A stretch of 64,000 nt of DNA from Schistocephalus solidus. Lineage: Eukaryota > Platyhelminthes > Cestoda > Diphyllobothriidea > Diphyllobothriidae. The stretch lies in assembly GCA_017591395.1 (NCBI GenBank), contig WEDG01001498.1:62001-126000 (forward strand), given 5' to 3'. The translations under genes were made by a program, and so were the position numbers. Shown here in pieces: positions 25,101-37,842 of this stretch. The notes below the pieces were generated by a model. The model saw only the letters and a list, made by a program, of their open reading frames with translations. It was not told the origin of the DNA and did no database searches. Numbering within the stretch: the stretch's first letter is position 1; each line of letters starts with the position of its first letter.

Positions 25101-28100
25101 TTCTAAAAATGGTATTTTGGTTTGCATTTGTTCAAAAAAGTAACCATAATATGCTTTTTACTTGATTACCCGTTTTGCAAACATCGTCTGATTTTGTCCA
25201 CAGCCGGCAAAGTATGTTTACTTTGTGTGCAGAAGTAGCTCATTTTCATATTTTCAGGCATCGTTTTCCTTGAAGCTTCTTATAATTCCACATTTTCTTA
25301 TACTTTCCATCTCAGGTCGAGGAAATATTTCATCAATTAAAAATGTTTTGTTAATAAGTCCCTATGATTTCCAGCATATTGGACAATTATACTCCACAGA
25401 AGTGTTGCGGCATACTCATCATATTTGTTTTCATGCATGAAATGCGCATGGATAGACCAAACAAAATGTTACCCGACTACTTAAAATGTTATTAAGGTGC
25501 CAGTTAGAGAATAAAACTTCAATGCCAGTCATCTCAGAAGGCTGACAAGAACAATCTACATACATTCGTGATTGGTATTTAGGAAACAGATTACGAGTGA
25601 CACTGGCACAGTAGGTAACAAAGCTCGTGAAGAATTATGATCCATATTTAGTAGACCACTTCCTAAACTACGTAAGTAAATCCGCTTTTGTTTCACCTGT
25701 ACATCGAGGAGAACTCACCAAAATAGCCATCGTCAGCTTAAAACGTAATGTATTAGACCATGAAAGTCAATTTTAGCAACATGCAAATCAGCGTTTTAAT
25801 TTCAAACAAAAAATTTCTTTTTCTTTCAAAATTTTCATCTGATCATAGACAATTGCCACAGGCAGTCTAGGAACATGCCAGCATATTATGAGTTATGACT
25901 AAAAGAAACAGCACCATAGGCCTACTATATCTTATAGCTTATGCTGCCGTATCTTTGGGATTTTCCGATATGTAAAGCAGAAGCTAGGAAAACACAAATA
26001 TTAATTTTGTTATCTGCAGCACACATTTATCATTGCATGCCGAAAAGTTGCATAAGAGGGACAAAAATATTCCATTTTTACAGATTTTTAGGAAACAATG
26101 GGCAAGCTAGTTCTCCATAAACATTTTGTTCGTAAGAGACTAGCTGGTATTTGCTGTCGAACAGAATGTTCTTCTGCGATGGTTTTTAAACTTAAAGCGG
26201 GTCTTAAAAATATGTCTTAAACCGTAAGATGTACCAAAAGTACGAAGGAGAACTCCTTTTTTGGGTAAAACATTTCAAAAAGCTTTACGATGTACAAATT
26301 CCAGGACACAATATTTTTGGCAATCGACTTAAAACACGGAAAGCCACAAAACGTGTGATGGCGTTTTAAGGGACCCGAAAGAGTCAACACAATCCAGTTA
26401 AGCAGACTGCAGCGTCATTTTCTAAAGGATGTTTTTTGTTTTAATCAGGGAAGGATTGTTTTATGATGGTCTCTGCTGGTAGGCGTGCAATTTCTTAGTC
26501 ACATGAGGTTAGTTTAAGGTTATCTTACATAACCATATATTTTTGTGAGGACCCAATCAGGAAGATTAAGCGTATAAGACTTTGGCGAATTCAACCACCT
26601 CTTTAAATTTCTTAAACAGACAGTTAACCTCGAATTTTAATGATATCACCAAGAAACACTTAAATAAAATTAGACAGAAGTCAAAAAAGTATCAGCCGTA
26701 CATGACTCATGCAGTTCTGTTGTGGATGTGGACAATGCTGTTTTCTCTTTAAACTGTTTTACTTAGTGAATAGATGCGATGTTCTGTGAATGACCATTTA
26801 TTGGTCTTGGAAAAGCCCCTTATACGAAACATCGTAAATGTCGAGAAAACGTTTTTCTTTATCTTAAACATTTAAATAAACTATCATTCACTATCAAATA
26901 TCAAAAAGATGGGTAATATGTACTTACAACAGAATTTTAAAAAAATCAAAAGGAAAAAATCAAATTACTTATGCATTCATTTTAGATATATTACAGGCGA
27001 CACGATAGAATTTTGTACAAAAGCCAGCATTCAAGTATGGCTAAAAAACCTTGAGATTAAGCTGCACGACAATCAATATAACTGCTCTACTAAGTTAGGC
27101 TTTTCAAGTCAAAAACGCATTTCAGAAATCCGATAAACGTTTCCAAAATAATCCATTTAGTTCACCTGATGTGTACAGTTACCTGTGCAGTCACCTTTCA
27201 AACTGCACCATTTTTGACCACATTTAGTGTATCCGCAAGGCACCGTTTGCTTTTCGGTGGCATATTTTTTAGCCTGCTCCACTGCAGAAAATATACAGCG
27301 GTACCCCTAAATAAGTCTACATAAACATCCCATGCGACGGCCAAGTTCTGATATGGGTCAGGACTTTTGTTTAGTTTATAAATCACCCGAGGTAACCGGG
27401 GATTGGCCTTAGGGCCACAGATAGGTCCTAAATACCAGGACTATAAATATTACCATATAAAAAGGTTCACCAATGCCTTTCTTGAGATTTATCAGTATTT
27501 TTAAATAGACAATCTTTTTCGATTTGGCGTACCTGTACCAAGACGCTGAGATCATGTCACTCATGCTACATCATCATGAGTTAAAATTGTCGGCGGTGCA
27601 GTTGTGGTAGAATATTCACGTGGACGATAAATAGTTTAGCCTCCGTTCAACAAAATCGATGAATTTAAAGTGCCTAACGTTAAAACGTGGGTATTCATCT
27701 TCGAAATTCGCCAAAACCCTAAAATTATCAAAATAATTTCCTTCTTTCGTTTTAATAACGCGATTATCTACTTCAAGCGTTGGTGATATCCACATTACTC
27801 TAAAAAAGCTTTCTTTGGAATTTATACTTTTAAATATGCACACACAAAAGGCAACACGCTCTCATTTGTGGAATACTTTCGGTCTATTTTGCATGCAGCT
27901 AACAAATACGCTCCATTGCTAAATATGCTTTGAATGTTTTAAACATGAAAAAGTTTGTATGTTTGAAAAAATATTTCAGTCAGTATTTCCTTCATGTTTT
28001 ACGATCTTTTTTAATGAAATCAGTATCTTAAAATAATGTCCGTTATGCAGTTTAAGTAAATAACTATAAAATAGCTTTATGTCAAGCACAAAACCCCAGG

Positions 28101-30739
28101 ATTTCTATCGGTTCGTCTTTAAAAACGTCTCATGTCCTTATAACGTCTAAACGTATTGAAGGTTAAAGCCTCTGCCTTTAAGAATTATTTGGAAGATTTT
28201 TGTTTCCTTCGTCAAAGAAACTAAGCATAAAATAACTGATCACAATTGGCATCATACTGATCAACTTATTTTGCCAGTACCGATATTTACGGTGACAAAA
28301 ACGTTAACGTAATAATTGAAAATATGGTAACTGGTTTGCAGGGTTATTTTTGGGATTTTTAAATTAATCAAGTTTCAAAAGGTTCTCTTTCCGAATATTC
28401 TTTTGTCATTGCGGTATATATCCTTAAAAATAGTTTGAAAGGATTAAATAAGCCTCAGTCAATCCTTAAAAATATTCAATGTTTATGTCTGTGATGCACT
28501 GATTTAAGGTAAAGTATGAACGCATGTTGCCCCAAATAATTTGAGTTTCCAGTGGTAATTTTAACTACAAAACCTAAGCATCAGGCTTATCAAAACCCTA
28601 CTGCTGCAACCCAGATTACCTTCAATATAATACTTGCAAATGACCCTATTTTGTTAGTATTTAATGCAAGGATCTCTTTGTGCATTCATGTATAGCCAAG
28701 TAACTGACTAGGAATAATATGAACTTACATTCTTAAATGAGAGCGAACAACGCACAGACAAAGCAAATCTGGGTGTCTCAGGCAAACAGTATTTAGGGGA
28801 TTTTCAGAGGCAAACTTTTATTACTCATTAGGGTTGAGCTTGCTATTGAAACAAAGAAGATAAAATTTTAAAATATACATTGCTGTTTAAAAAGTGTAAT
28901 TTGTTGCAAAAGCTACCAAAGTAGATTAAAATCTGGGCTCGATATCTAAAACATTCTTAACAAAATAAACAATTAATCAGATGCACATTCCTGACATCTA
29001 TCATATTAATTAGTTGTTACTTAGCTCAAAGTTTTATAAAATATAGAAATACATCGGAAAAATGCAGTCCCTAACGTTGAGCGTTCTATTGTACTGCAGA
29101 TAAAGAATTTGAAGGGTGCACTAGCCATTAAGCATTAAATGGGTAACCTAATTGAGAATTTTGGAGTAATATTATTTATGTATACAGCAACTTTGACATG
29201 CTCTACGTTGAATGTAAGGCTACTTGAAGAAAGTTCCTGAGGTCCTTTGACGTACTCAACTGGCTATTTTCTTAATATTTGTCAATGCACTCTTGCTGTA
29301 TTCGCCATTTTGTAATGTACAGTAAAAGGAAAACTTATTGTTATATAAAAAATCCAACTTTCCTCTAATCTTATTCAAAACATGAATTGTAAGATATCTC
29401 TTGAGTGAAACTATTAGTTTTGTACTTTGTACCGTGAAATAACCTTATAATAGTGATCTGTTTTTCATTTAACCTTATATAGTTTAATGTTTACCTTACT
29501 TTGAGGAACGGCAGTTACCTAATTCGGAGTGTCTAAATGGAACCCAAAGTTCCCTTTGGTAAAAATAATTCGTAGTAAAATCCCAGCCACAATCGTCAAA
29601 CGTCTTTTGGTGTTTGTAATCATGTACTGGAGTATAAAAATTTAAATAACATCACCTAAATCTCAAAAAAACCTTTTGTTTGCCTTATTTATGCATTCAT
29701 TCACTAGTTGAGAAAGTCCTGTTCAAAATATTAGCAATTTTCGGTTGTGAAAAGTATAGCTACCAACATTTAAGCAAGATGCTTTAAAAATCACCGAGAC
29801 ATTGTTCAACATGGATCAGAGGAATCTTAAATTCCAAACGAATGCATATTTTGACTAAAGAAATCAGCATGCCTTAAAAACAAAATACATAATTATTTAT
29901 CGCCAAAATATAAACCGTAGGATGGCTATTGAATTATAATTCTTTACCATCTACTTAGCTTCTATGCATCAGTAAAAATTTGATTGGTTAATTATACGCG
30001 CCTCTTATATGCCTATATAAATAAACTATTCTGACTGGCTAATCAGAAATTTACTGAAAATACGGTGTACTTGACGCGCGAAGGTTCAGGACCAAAATCT
30101 GAGCCTGCGATTACCTATCCCTGTCTTTTCAAAGGGGTAATAATTTCTCTGGTGGTCTAAGATAACTGCACTATTTTTCAAATAATCTTTGTTGTCGAGG
30201 AAAATAGACTGCGAAAATCAATCTACTTACGTTCCGATCTGATATTTTTTATTTCTAGTCATTTTATGTCTATTGCAGTTTTGGCATTAATAAAGTTTAA
30301 CGTGCAAATAAGCGCACCGTGTGAGTTTACTATAGAGGTCTGTAAGTTCATATATCTCATATTTTACACTCATCTACTTGCCGAGAGTAAGTAAATAGGC
30401 TAGATTGTCTTGTAGTTGGCAGTTGAGTTTCTCTGACCTCTCTGTTACTTTGCCCTAAAGCCCAGAAGAAAGGAATTTATAAATCCAGTTTAATGCTTGT
30501 TTGTGCTCTAATCATGTCAAGGCATATTTTTGTTTCATGTGTTTTGCTAAAGTAAGTTCAAATTCTTATACAAACATAATTTTGCTGGTTTTATTTTTTA
30601 AATAAAGCTAGCCTTTTCTAAATATTTTTGGCCTTATTTTAGCATTTTTCGTAAAGTGAAGAAGCGCTGTTTTAATGTTTTTGCATTATACTGCTGAAAA
30701 GGATACCTGGACCTACCTACGCGCGCAAAGCATATCAAA
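22101..30739. other. Long AT-rich desert upstream of the GPCR gene
   Basis: About 8.6 kb with no recognisable exon, RNA gene or clear mobile element. Frames at 22739-22945, 23787-24107, 24882-25106, 25225-25440 and 26909-27136 have no motif. A TATATAAATA word at about 30014, some 720 bp before the GPCR start codon, could belong to a promoter, but such words are common in this AT-rich sequence and I do not call it. Confidence 0.45.
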
Positions 30740-31415
30740 ATGACCTTCATGGGTGATGCCGTATCAGGACAAGTGCCTGCAACACTTATCATGCTCGGTT
30801 TAATCTGTGCATTTGGATGCATTGGAAACACATTAATTATAATTGTCTACTCCAGCAAGCACGATCGGCTTACCTCAACTGTCTTCATCCTTGCTCTGGC
30901 TATGTCGGATTCATTTGCTTGTACTGTGCTCATTCCATTAACAATGTATATTGAGTCAGTGAATTGGAAGATAAAATCCGTCTTTCTGTGCAAATTCTAC
31001 TATGTTATCAACAATTCCTTCGTACCATTTAGTTCACTGCTTATTTCGGGAATAGCATTTGACCGATACTTCTGCATCTGTCATCCGTTTGCCAAAATAT
31101 TGACTGTTGCCCGGGCCAAGTATGTCATCCTTTTTATGATTGTAATATCGGTGATTCTTGGTGGAGTATCGGCTGTCACAGTTATTGTCACGATGTCTCC
31201 TTTGCCAGGAAACACAACACAATTTATGCTAAATGGTTCGAAAGCGTCTTATGAAGCAATTGAATATCAATGCACAGAGATTGTTTATCTGAATGCTACT
31301 ATTTACGAAAGAGCTATTTTACAAGATTGCACAGTCAAGTCAACTTTGCAGCTACGTCTTTTGCATCTTGTGCGTGGCCTGCTTATACATTCTGATCTAT
31401 CGATCCGTTCTTAAG
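30740..31415 (+). CDS. Class A (rhodopsin-like) GPCR, exon 1: TM1 to TM5
   Basis: First coding exon of a plasma-membrane seven-helix receptor. The start ATG follows an in-frame TGA at 30695, leaving a short N-terminus of about 12 residues. TM1 is about residues 13-37 with the conserved N30 (GN); TM2 about 46-70 with D57; TM3 begins after C84 and ends with D108-R109-Y110; TM4 is about 127-150. Extracellular loop 2 has three N-glycosylation sequons (N158, N165, N185) and C178, the expected disulfide partner of C84. TM5 (YVFCILCVACLYILIYRS) lies one frame over. The frames join only if one A of the AAA at 31308-31310 is discounted, so this is a sequence error or a disabling frameshift. The exon ends LK before GTGAG at 31416, phase 0. 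Position 3.32 is N91, not Asp, arguing against an aminergic receptor. The ligand is unknown; a peptide receptor or flatworm orphan is possible. Confidence 0.85.
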
Positions 31416-34400
31416 GTGAGATGTTTTAAAATATAATTTGACCTGCTCCACGTTAAGCAGTTGTAAATATGTCAAAAGAAATCATTGCCAAAATTTGTCA
31501 TAGTTTAAGACGAAACAAGTTATTTAAAGCTTACGAAAAACACTATTGAACAAAGCATATAATTTAAATAAGCTTGTTGAATTGTACGAGTTTTTGAATA
31601 TTGTACGATTTATTTCAATGTTTTGTGAATTTTTTCCATAAGATTCAATAATCGGTAGCAAAAAGATCCATTTTACACTTTTTTAAAATATATTAACCTG
31701 TATTTTCTAAATTATTTCTTGCAACGGATCCTAATAATTCAAACTTTATTGCCTAGATGGACTATTCAGCCGTAATTTCTGAAAATGCATATGTAAATCC
31801 TATGTCCATGAACTCACAAAACAGCGGGGAAATCCAGAGAATGTAACTCTGACATAATCTACTTTTAGCAGAGCTTACATTTTTTGAATGAAACCAAAAA
31901 CGATGCTGTCCAGCAAATCATATGAACAGGCTTTTTTGATATGTAGTATATTTTCTTCATCCATAGTGCTGAATTCTAGGGTATTACTCAGACATTTACT
32001 GGACATCTTTTGTGAAATCTTAATTTGTCTACATAGATTGAAAGATTAATTGATAAGTATTTCATGACACTTGTTATTTCTTTTTACGAGCTGAATTGTA
32101 GTACATTCTACACAAAGAATTTGTTTCTAACTAAATAATTGTGTAATTCAGGTGAAAAATTCTCAGGTGAACACCTATTAACTGACTGCTATCAGCTCAA
32201 AATTTCCAATATTTGTCCTCTGTGGTGCCATGTTTGTGCGTTTTATCTTTTTTGACATTATACTTGAACTCTCCAGCTTAAGTTTAACAGATTTGCTTTA
32301 ATTTTGTAATGTACCATTATGTTAAAAGCCATATTTTTAAAACGCCTTTGCCTATTTATCTATCTATCGAACAATAGCAATAATGTCATTGGAATATTTG
32401 GTTTCCTAAACAGAAATGGGCATCTTATTTTTCTTTGACATATGTGGAATGTAAAACTGAGTATTATTTCGTGCTAACATGCCGTCAGTCACCGCTCAAA
32501 CTGCAAATCTTATCCTTAAAACGCTTGTTTTTAATAAAAACTTGGTAATTCATATGCAAATTGGAAAACGAATACAAGATCAGCTAGACTGCTTATTTAC
32601 TAATGTTCATGTTTTTACATCTCTACTCGCCGAAATGAACCATCATAAGCGATATACTCAGCGTGATTTCTAAATATCTATTGAATAAAAAGGCTAGCAC
32701 ATCACTCATGCATACACAGAAATATCTACACTGTTATGCTACATTAACTTGAAGCATTATCATATTCATGGCAAAGTTTTTAATGATCAATGCTATTATT
32801 AGTAATATGGAGCACCAAATATGGTTTCGGATTTAGTGATTATCAGGATTTCTAAAAGGAAGTCAGTTGCTTCCAAATTTAAAAAGAGTCAACTGAAAGA
32901 GGTTTTATCGTAGCTCAATATCAAATCATTTATATAAAAATAATAGCTTGACTTAAAATCTTCATATCTGTATTGGCCGTACAAACTGAAAATGCAGTGA
33001 AGAAATCCAGATGGTGTAAAACCTTTTCTGTTTACGGAAGATGGCGTTTTCAATATAATACCAAAATCTTTTTGTAAAATGATAGGAGACAGACAATTTA
33101 ATACCTTCCCATGTTACAGACCCATTTAGCGTTCTCTTAATCTCATCTTTTTGCTGTCTGATTAGCGTTCTAACAGCAGCATTGCGTAAATTGTGTGATT
33201 AGGTCTCAAACAGACAGAAGAAACTTCAAAGTATTGGTTAAAGTCTCACTCCGATCATCTGTCTGGACTTCAAGGACTGGCATTTGTGGTAATTTATTTA
33301 AACACAACGCAGCCACTCTATCACGGTCCATATAGTGGTAATTGTAGGATCATTAAAAAATTAGAGGTGGACAAAGAAGACTGGGATGGGCATTTCGGGC
33401 TGATTGGCAATCATCAGCCAGCCATACCCAAGCGCAGGTTTAACAATCCCTTAAGCCGTGACCTGTTTATTATAAGAGAAACACAATTAAACACTGAGCC
33501 ATGGGTTCGGTTTCGTGCCACTTTCTATGGTAGGGAGGCATTCATTGATCTCAATATGCAACACACTTGCCCTTATTCGTCTTTGTTCTCAGTCTCGATT
33601 CCAGCCAGCAGCCGGTCAACGACTGGTGTATCACAGGTAGGATGACATAACCGATAAGGACGAGACAAATTGATGTTACCTACCAGTATAAGATGTTGAA
33701 AGTGCGTTGACTAAGAGGAGGTTTCACTTAAATTACTGGCTGGTTGTCTGCTGACACGTTACATTATTAAAGAGATAAAATCAAACAAAAGAGTTTAACA
33801 TAGGTTTAAACTAAATGAAAATGAGTTTCACTCTAACGATCATAACTTTAAAGTTACCGAAATGTACTTTCTCTACTTAATTACAGTCAGGAATGTTTAG
33901 GAAGCATATGAGATGCGTTGTCTTTTTTCGACCAGATTTTAAATTTAATATTCAGAAATATCTAATGTTTTAGCTTCCACAGATAGGAAACATAGTGTAA
34001 CTAAGTTCCAATAATCTTTGCATAATGAGACTAATGCTGAGGGTTCAATTGATGCATTAGGGCAACACATTTGACTGAATAAGGTAGATCAACGATAAAA
34101 GAGAAAAGCCCTATTTATTTGTTCGTTTCTGGCCTACGCGAATGCTGATTTTATCGAGAGCCAATGTAGGACTATTTAAGCTGAAACGCAGCAGCTTCTG
34201 AAGAACAGTCTATATTAAGTATATTATTATTGCATTCCACTAAGGACAGTGATTGAAAATGTTGAGATTCAGAGAAGTTTTTTTGGCTGACAAACCTTCA
34301 ATGAGACCTGTTTAACACCTTAAAAAGATTCACGATATGTCTAGCAGAAATTAAATTGGGTTATAAGGGTTGCTTGTCATTAGATCTATAAAACCTGCGT

Positions 34401-36951
34401 AGATGCAGCGAATGGTGTTTTATGGCAACCATATTCTTTTAACATTATTTCTGACCAAACGTAAGTTATTATTTGGAATAAATAGTTAATTTTCTAGAGA
34501 ACAAAAATATTTTGAAGTACTGATAACCATGCAAAATTAAGGCTTACAGTCGTTGAAATAATGAACAATTTGGCCTCTTTCAGTTTCATTGATATTTTTG
34601 TTTCCCATTTAATGTGGTGATGTGTTCTCTCTTATTATTTTTGATATCTTTCTGTGCCGAAAGTTCGTATTTCGTTAAAAAAATAATGCATTTAAGGATG
34701 GATGCGATGGAAATCGGGAAGCTAAATGTGTAACTATGGCGAATATAATTAGTTCTATCTATCAATCCATCTTTTTGGAATTCTCTTAAGCAGTTATCAC
34801 AGCCGATGACTTAAGCAAAGTTAAACGCAATTATTTCTCTCATGAATGTCTTAAAACTGACTTAATTAACATCATATATTTTTAGCCTCCTTCGAAATGC
34901 ACGCACCCTTGATATATCCTCAGATCTTACTTCATTTACTGCTTTGTACAAAATGTGGGTGTTTCTGATCGTAGCTCAAGGCTGCCTTCCGTAGTAGAAA
35001 GAATTCGTTTCAAAATACCAATTTAAACTATCTTATTCTAAATGAACAATAATTGTTTTTTGTTTCACGAAAACGTTTATTTAATGCTAACATTTGGGCT
35101 ATTATGAAGGCCTATCCAATAAGATATAAAGTTGAAGACATCAATTTTTATTCTCTCCTTAATTTATAATTTTGGTGAAGCGTTTCCTATCAAGTCGCTT
35201 TTAATCAATCATCAGTACATTGTGATTAAGGCATAGACAACACAGCTAAGTTTGCGTTTAATGATTCAGCCGTGCTCTACTTAGGGCATATTTATATCCT
35301 GTAATAGATGTTATGCTCAATTTCATTATGCTTTACAAAGGAATAATTTTGATGCAATTTTTCATTTCATCCGTTTATTAGCCTTTGGTAACGAGTTTTC
35401 CATTCCCTTCCTCATAGATATTAAGAATTGTAACCTATATAAACCTAATTTATGCCCAACGTAATGTGCATTAGATATTCTGAACTGTGGGTTTTGTTCT
35501 CAAGTTTCATTAATAAGTCTGATACATAAAGTTTTGTCTTACATGGTTGCTCTTCTTTAAAAATATTTGCCATCGATGGGCATACCAATTTGTTTAAGAC
35601 GTTTATCTCATAAAAATCTATTTCGTGAACATGCCTTTAAATTTACAAATAGGTTAGTCCTATTTTACGAATAAAATGCTCAACAACCACTCTCAGAGGA
35701 ACACGAAAACTCTCAAGCTGACATAAGCAGTCCACAGTTGAGACTTCAAATGTTTCAATTTATTTACTTACTATTCAAATAACCGACACTTTCCACACCA
35801 AAACCCCTCTATCTAAATTTCAAAGACCGTAAATTGTAATCTTTCACGTTCTCCAGATCCCCTGAGTAAAGTTCCTGGAATGAATGAAAGCTTGTTGTGC
35901 ACGCTAACGTGAGGTTACAGAAAAAATATTTCGCAGAAAATTGACTTTGTGACACAAATTGCCTTCCATTAGTAAGTAAAACGGCAATTTTAAATAGACC
36001 AATGGTTTATACTTTTATAAGACGAAAATGCTTTTGAAATATTGGAATCTACGTACAACTTTATGTTTAAGGTGCAATTAAATTGAAAACAAATGATTAA
36101 CAGTCAATATAAGGATAATTTTTCTGACTTTCTGTGTTTGTTAAAGCTTTTGTTTGATTTTGATTATGTATATGTGCTAAGCAACTATTAGTGATCTGTT
36201 CAATTTGCTTTTACTCCAATAATTTCCAAAGCCTAACGGTAATATATAAGTATTTTTATGCTGACGAGTAAAACATACGTGTGTCTTTAAATCGAATTAT
36301 TTCAGTGGATATGCTTTCTTTTACAAAAAATGTAAAAAAACATAATAGTCTTGCCGATGAATATCAAGTTTTATTAATAAAATGAGGAATTAACTGGCAG
36401 TAAATATAAGTGATGTGCACCTATGTGTTTGTTAGCCGTATATTGGAGTTTTTGACTAAACAAAGGGATTTTTGTGATTTTTCGAAACGTTTCTTTAATT
36501 TGCAACGCATTGCTTACCTATTTGATATATGCCTTAGTTTCCATCACTTAATGTCTTTCTGATTCAACATTACTTTAAATGAGTCAAAACACATAACAAA
36601 AGGATAAAAATTGGTTTTATTTCCTGTTTTTAGTATTGGTTCCATGGAGTCTCGATTAAGTAGCTTTAGTTTTCTATGATTTCCTTCATAAAATCTCCCA
36701 TTACATAAAAACGCAGTTTGGACTGTGCGTAAACCTCCCTGGTTAAATAGACCGTTCGGAGTTTATTCATCTTGATAATGCATATTTTCTTGCCTATTTC
36801 GAGTGGTTTAAAATAAAGCCCCCCACGTCCCATGCTTTTGCTCAGTCTTTTTGGACAACCGGATTCACCAGAAAGCATCTTGTTAAGTAGACACTACGTC
36901 TTTTATCACAAGGGCTGAAAATTTAAATTATTTCTTTCGAACATTTAACAG
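31416..36951 (+). other. Phase-0 intron of the GPCR gene, 5,536 bp
   Basis: The donor is GTGAGA directly after the TM5 lysine codon. The acceptor is a TTTCTTTCGAACATTTAACAG-type tract ending at 36951. Joining the sides gives RSVLK then MQKKHAQ, a natural TM5 to intracellular loop 3 transition with no phase change. The intron is AT-rich with no conserved frame; the only recognisable insertion is an old SINE at about 33385-33640. Frames at 32479-32673 and 36666-36878 (minus) have no motif. Confidence 0.8.
33385..33640 (-). mobile_element. Old tRNA-derived SINE inside the GPCR intron
   Basis: The plus strand shows the reverse complement of the SINE body in order: GGGCATTTCGGGCTGATTGG, CATCAGCCAGCCATACCCAA, a decayed B box (CCGTGACCTG), a decayed A-box side (CACTGAGCCATGG), then the extension with GATTCCAGCCAGCAGCC. 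Divergence from the better copies is considerable. It lies antisense to the receptor gene and explains the open frame at 33286-33645. Confidence 0.6.
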
Positions 36952-37842
36952 ATGCAAAAGAAGCATGCTCAGCTGACGGGAAGGAAGTTTGCAAGTCGGA
37001 AGAGACATTCAAGTTATGCAAAATCTACTATCCTGAGCATTCCAGAGGACACAATGTTATCTCTGAATAAGGAAAGGAGTTCTTTTTTTAACAGTGGCAG
37101 TCTAGGAGGAGAGAATACTTCAGTGATGCCAGATGAGCATAAATTCGGCAAAGAAACAAAGCTCTTTGCGTCAGAAGATGACAATGTGTTTGTCAACGAT
37201 GCTACAGTGAATGCGAATGCAAAAAGCACCATTGTGGAAGAAGAAAAGATAACTCCAAATGCGACTCAAGAAAAAACGCTCAATGAAGATGAAAATTCTT
37301 GCGAGAAAATATGGCAGTACCATCCTACCGAGGTCAACACATTGCCCCATTTGCCTCGAGAGCGATTACAGCGCAATTATTCTGTTAGATTTAACCAACA
37401 GCAAGACCAAGCAGCTCCTCAAGCGGTGGAAACATCTCCAGCAAGGCAGTTTAGCTTATCACAGGACTGTAATCAAGCAACGTTAGAACCTGCTGTTCTT
37501 CGCTGCAACAGAGAAACCCAACGAGTTGACAGAAGCTCTTCGGCATCGAGGCTGCATGGCCATCGACTCTCCATAAAGTCTTTTAAGGACACTTCCCTGT
37601 TCCAAAACATGAAGATGGCAGGCATGTTGTTCGTAGTTGCGATCGTTTACATCCTCACTTTTATTCCAGCAATGCTTATGGCATCAGACATTATTACTCT
37701 ATTTCTTCCTATATTTTACCTATATTATGCAAATAATGCTGTTAATCCTATCATCTACTGCTTCATGAACCCAAACTTCCGAGCAGATATTCGAGCTTTT
37801 TTAAAATTACGCACAGGTTTTTTTAGACGTCAAGGACGTTGA
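36952..37842 (+). CDS. Class A GPCR, exon 2: intracellular loop 3, TM6, TM7 and tail
   Basis: Terminal coding exon of the receptor begun at 30740; the complete protein would be about 521 residues. The first ~218 residues of this exon form a long intracellular loop 3. It begins basic (KKHAQLTGRK, then RKRHSS), carries an acidic, serine-rich middle and turns basic before TM6, as in many invertebrate class A receptors. TM6 (exon residues about 221-246) has F-I-P at 237-239 in place of C-W-x-P, so 6.48 is Phe and P6.50 is kept. TM7 (about 249-270) ends in NNAVNPIIY, an intact N-P-x-x-Y motif (265-269). Helix 8 follows as NPNFRADIRAFLKLR, and the tail ends QGR at TGA. It is one uninterrupted frame of 296 codons beginning right after the acceptor AG. 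An AATAAA at 38108 could be the polyadenylation signal, but this hexamer is frequent here. Confidence 0.87.
   Translation: MQKKHAQLTGRKFASRKRHSSYAKSTILSIPEDTMLSLNKERSSFFNSGSLGGENTSVMPDEHKFGKETKLFASEDDNVFVNDATVNANAKSTIVEEEKITPNATQEKTLNEDENSCEKIWQYHPTEVNTLPHLPRERLQRNYSVRFNQQQDQAAPQAVETSPARQFSLSQDCNQATLEPAVLRCNRETQRVDRSSSASRLHGHRLSIKSFKDTSLFQNMKMAGMLFVVAIVYILTFIPAMLMASDIITLFLPIFYLYYANNAVNPIIYCFMNPNFRADIRAFLKLRTGFFRRQGR

Noticed and set aside
36666..36878. Minus-strand frame just before GPCR exon 2
   Set aside because: No motif; it sits inside the receptor intron and has chance-frame composition.
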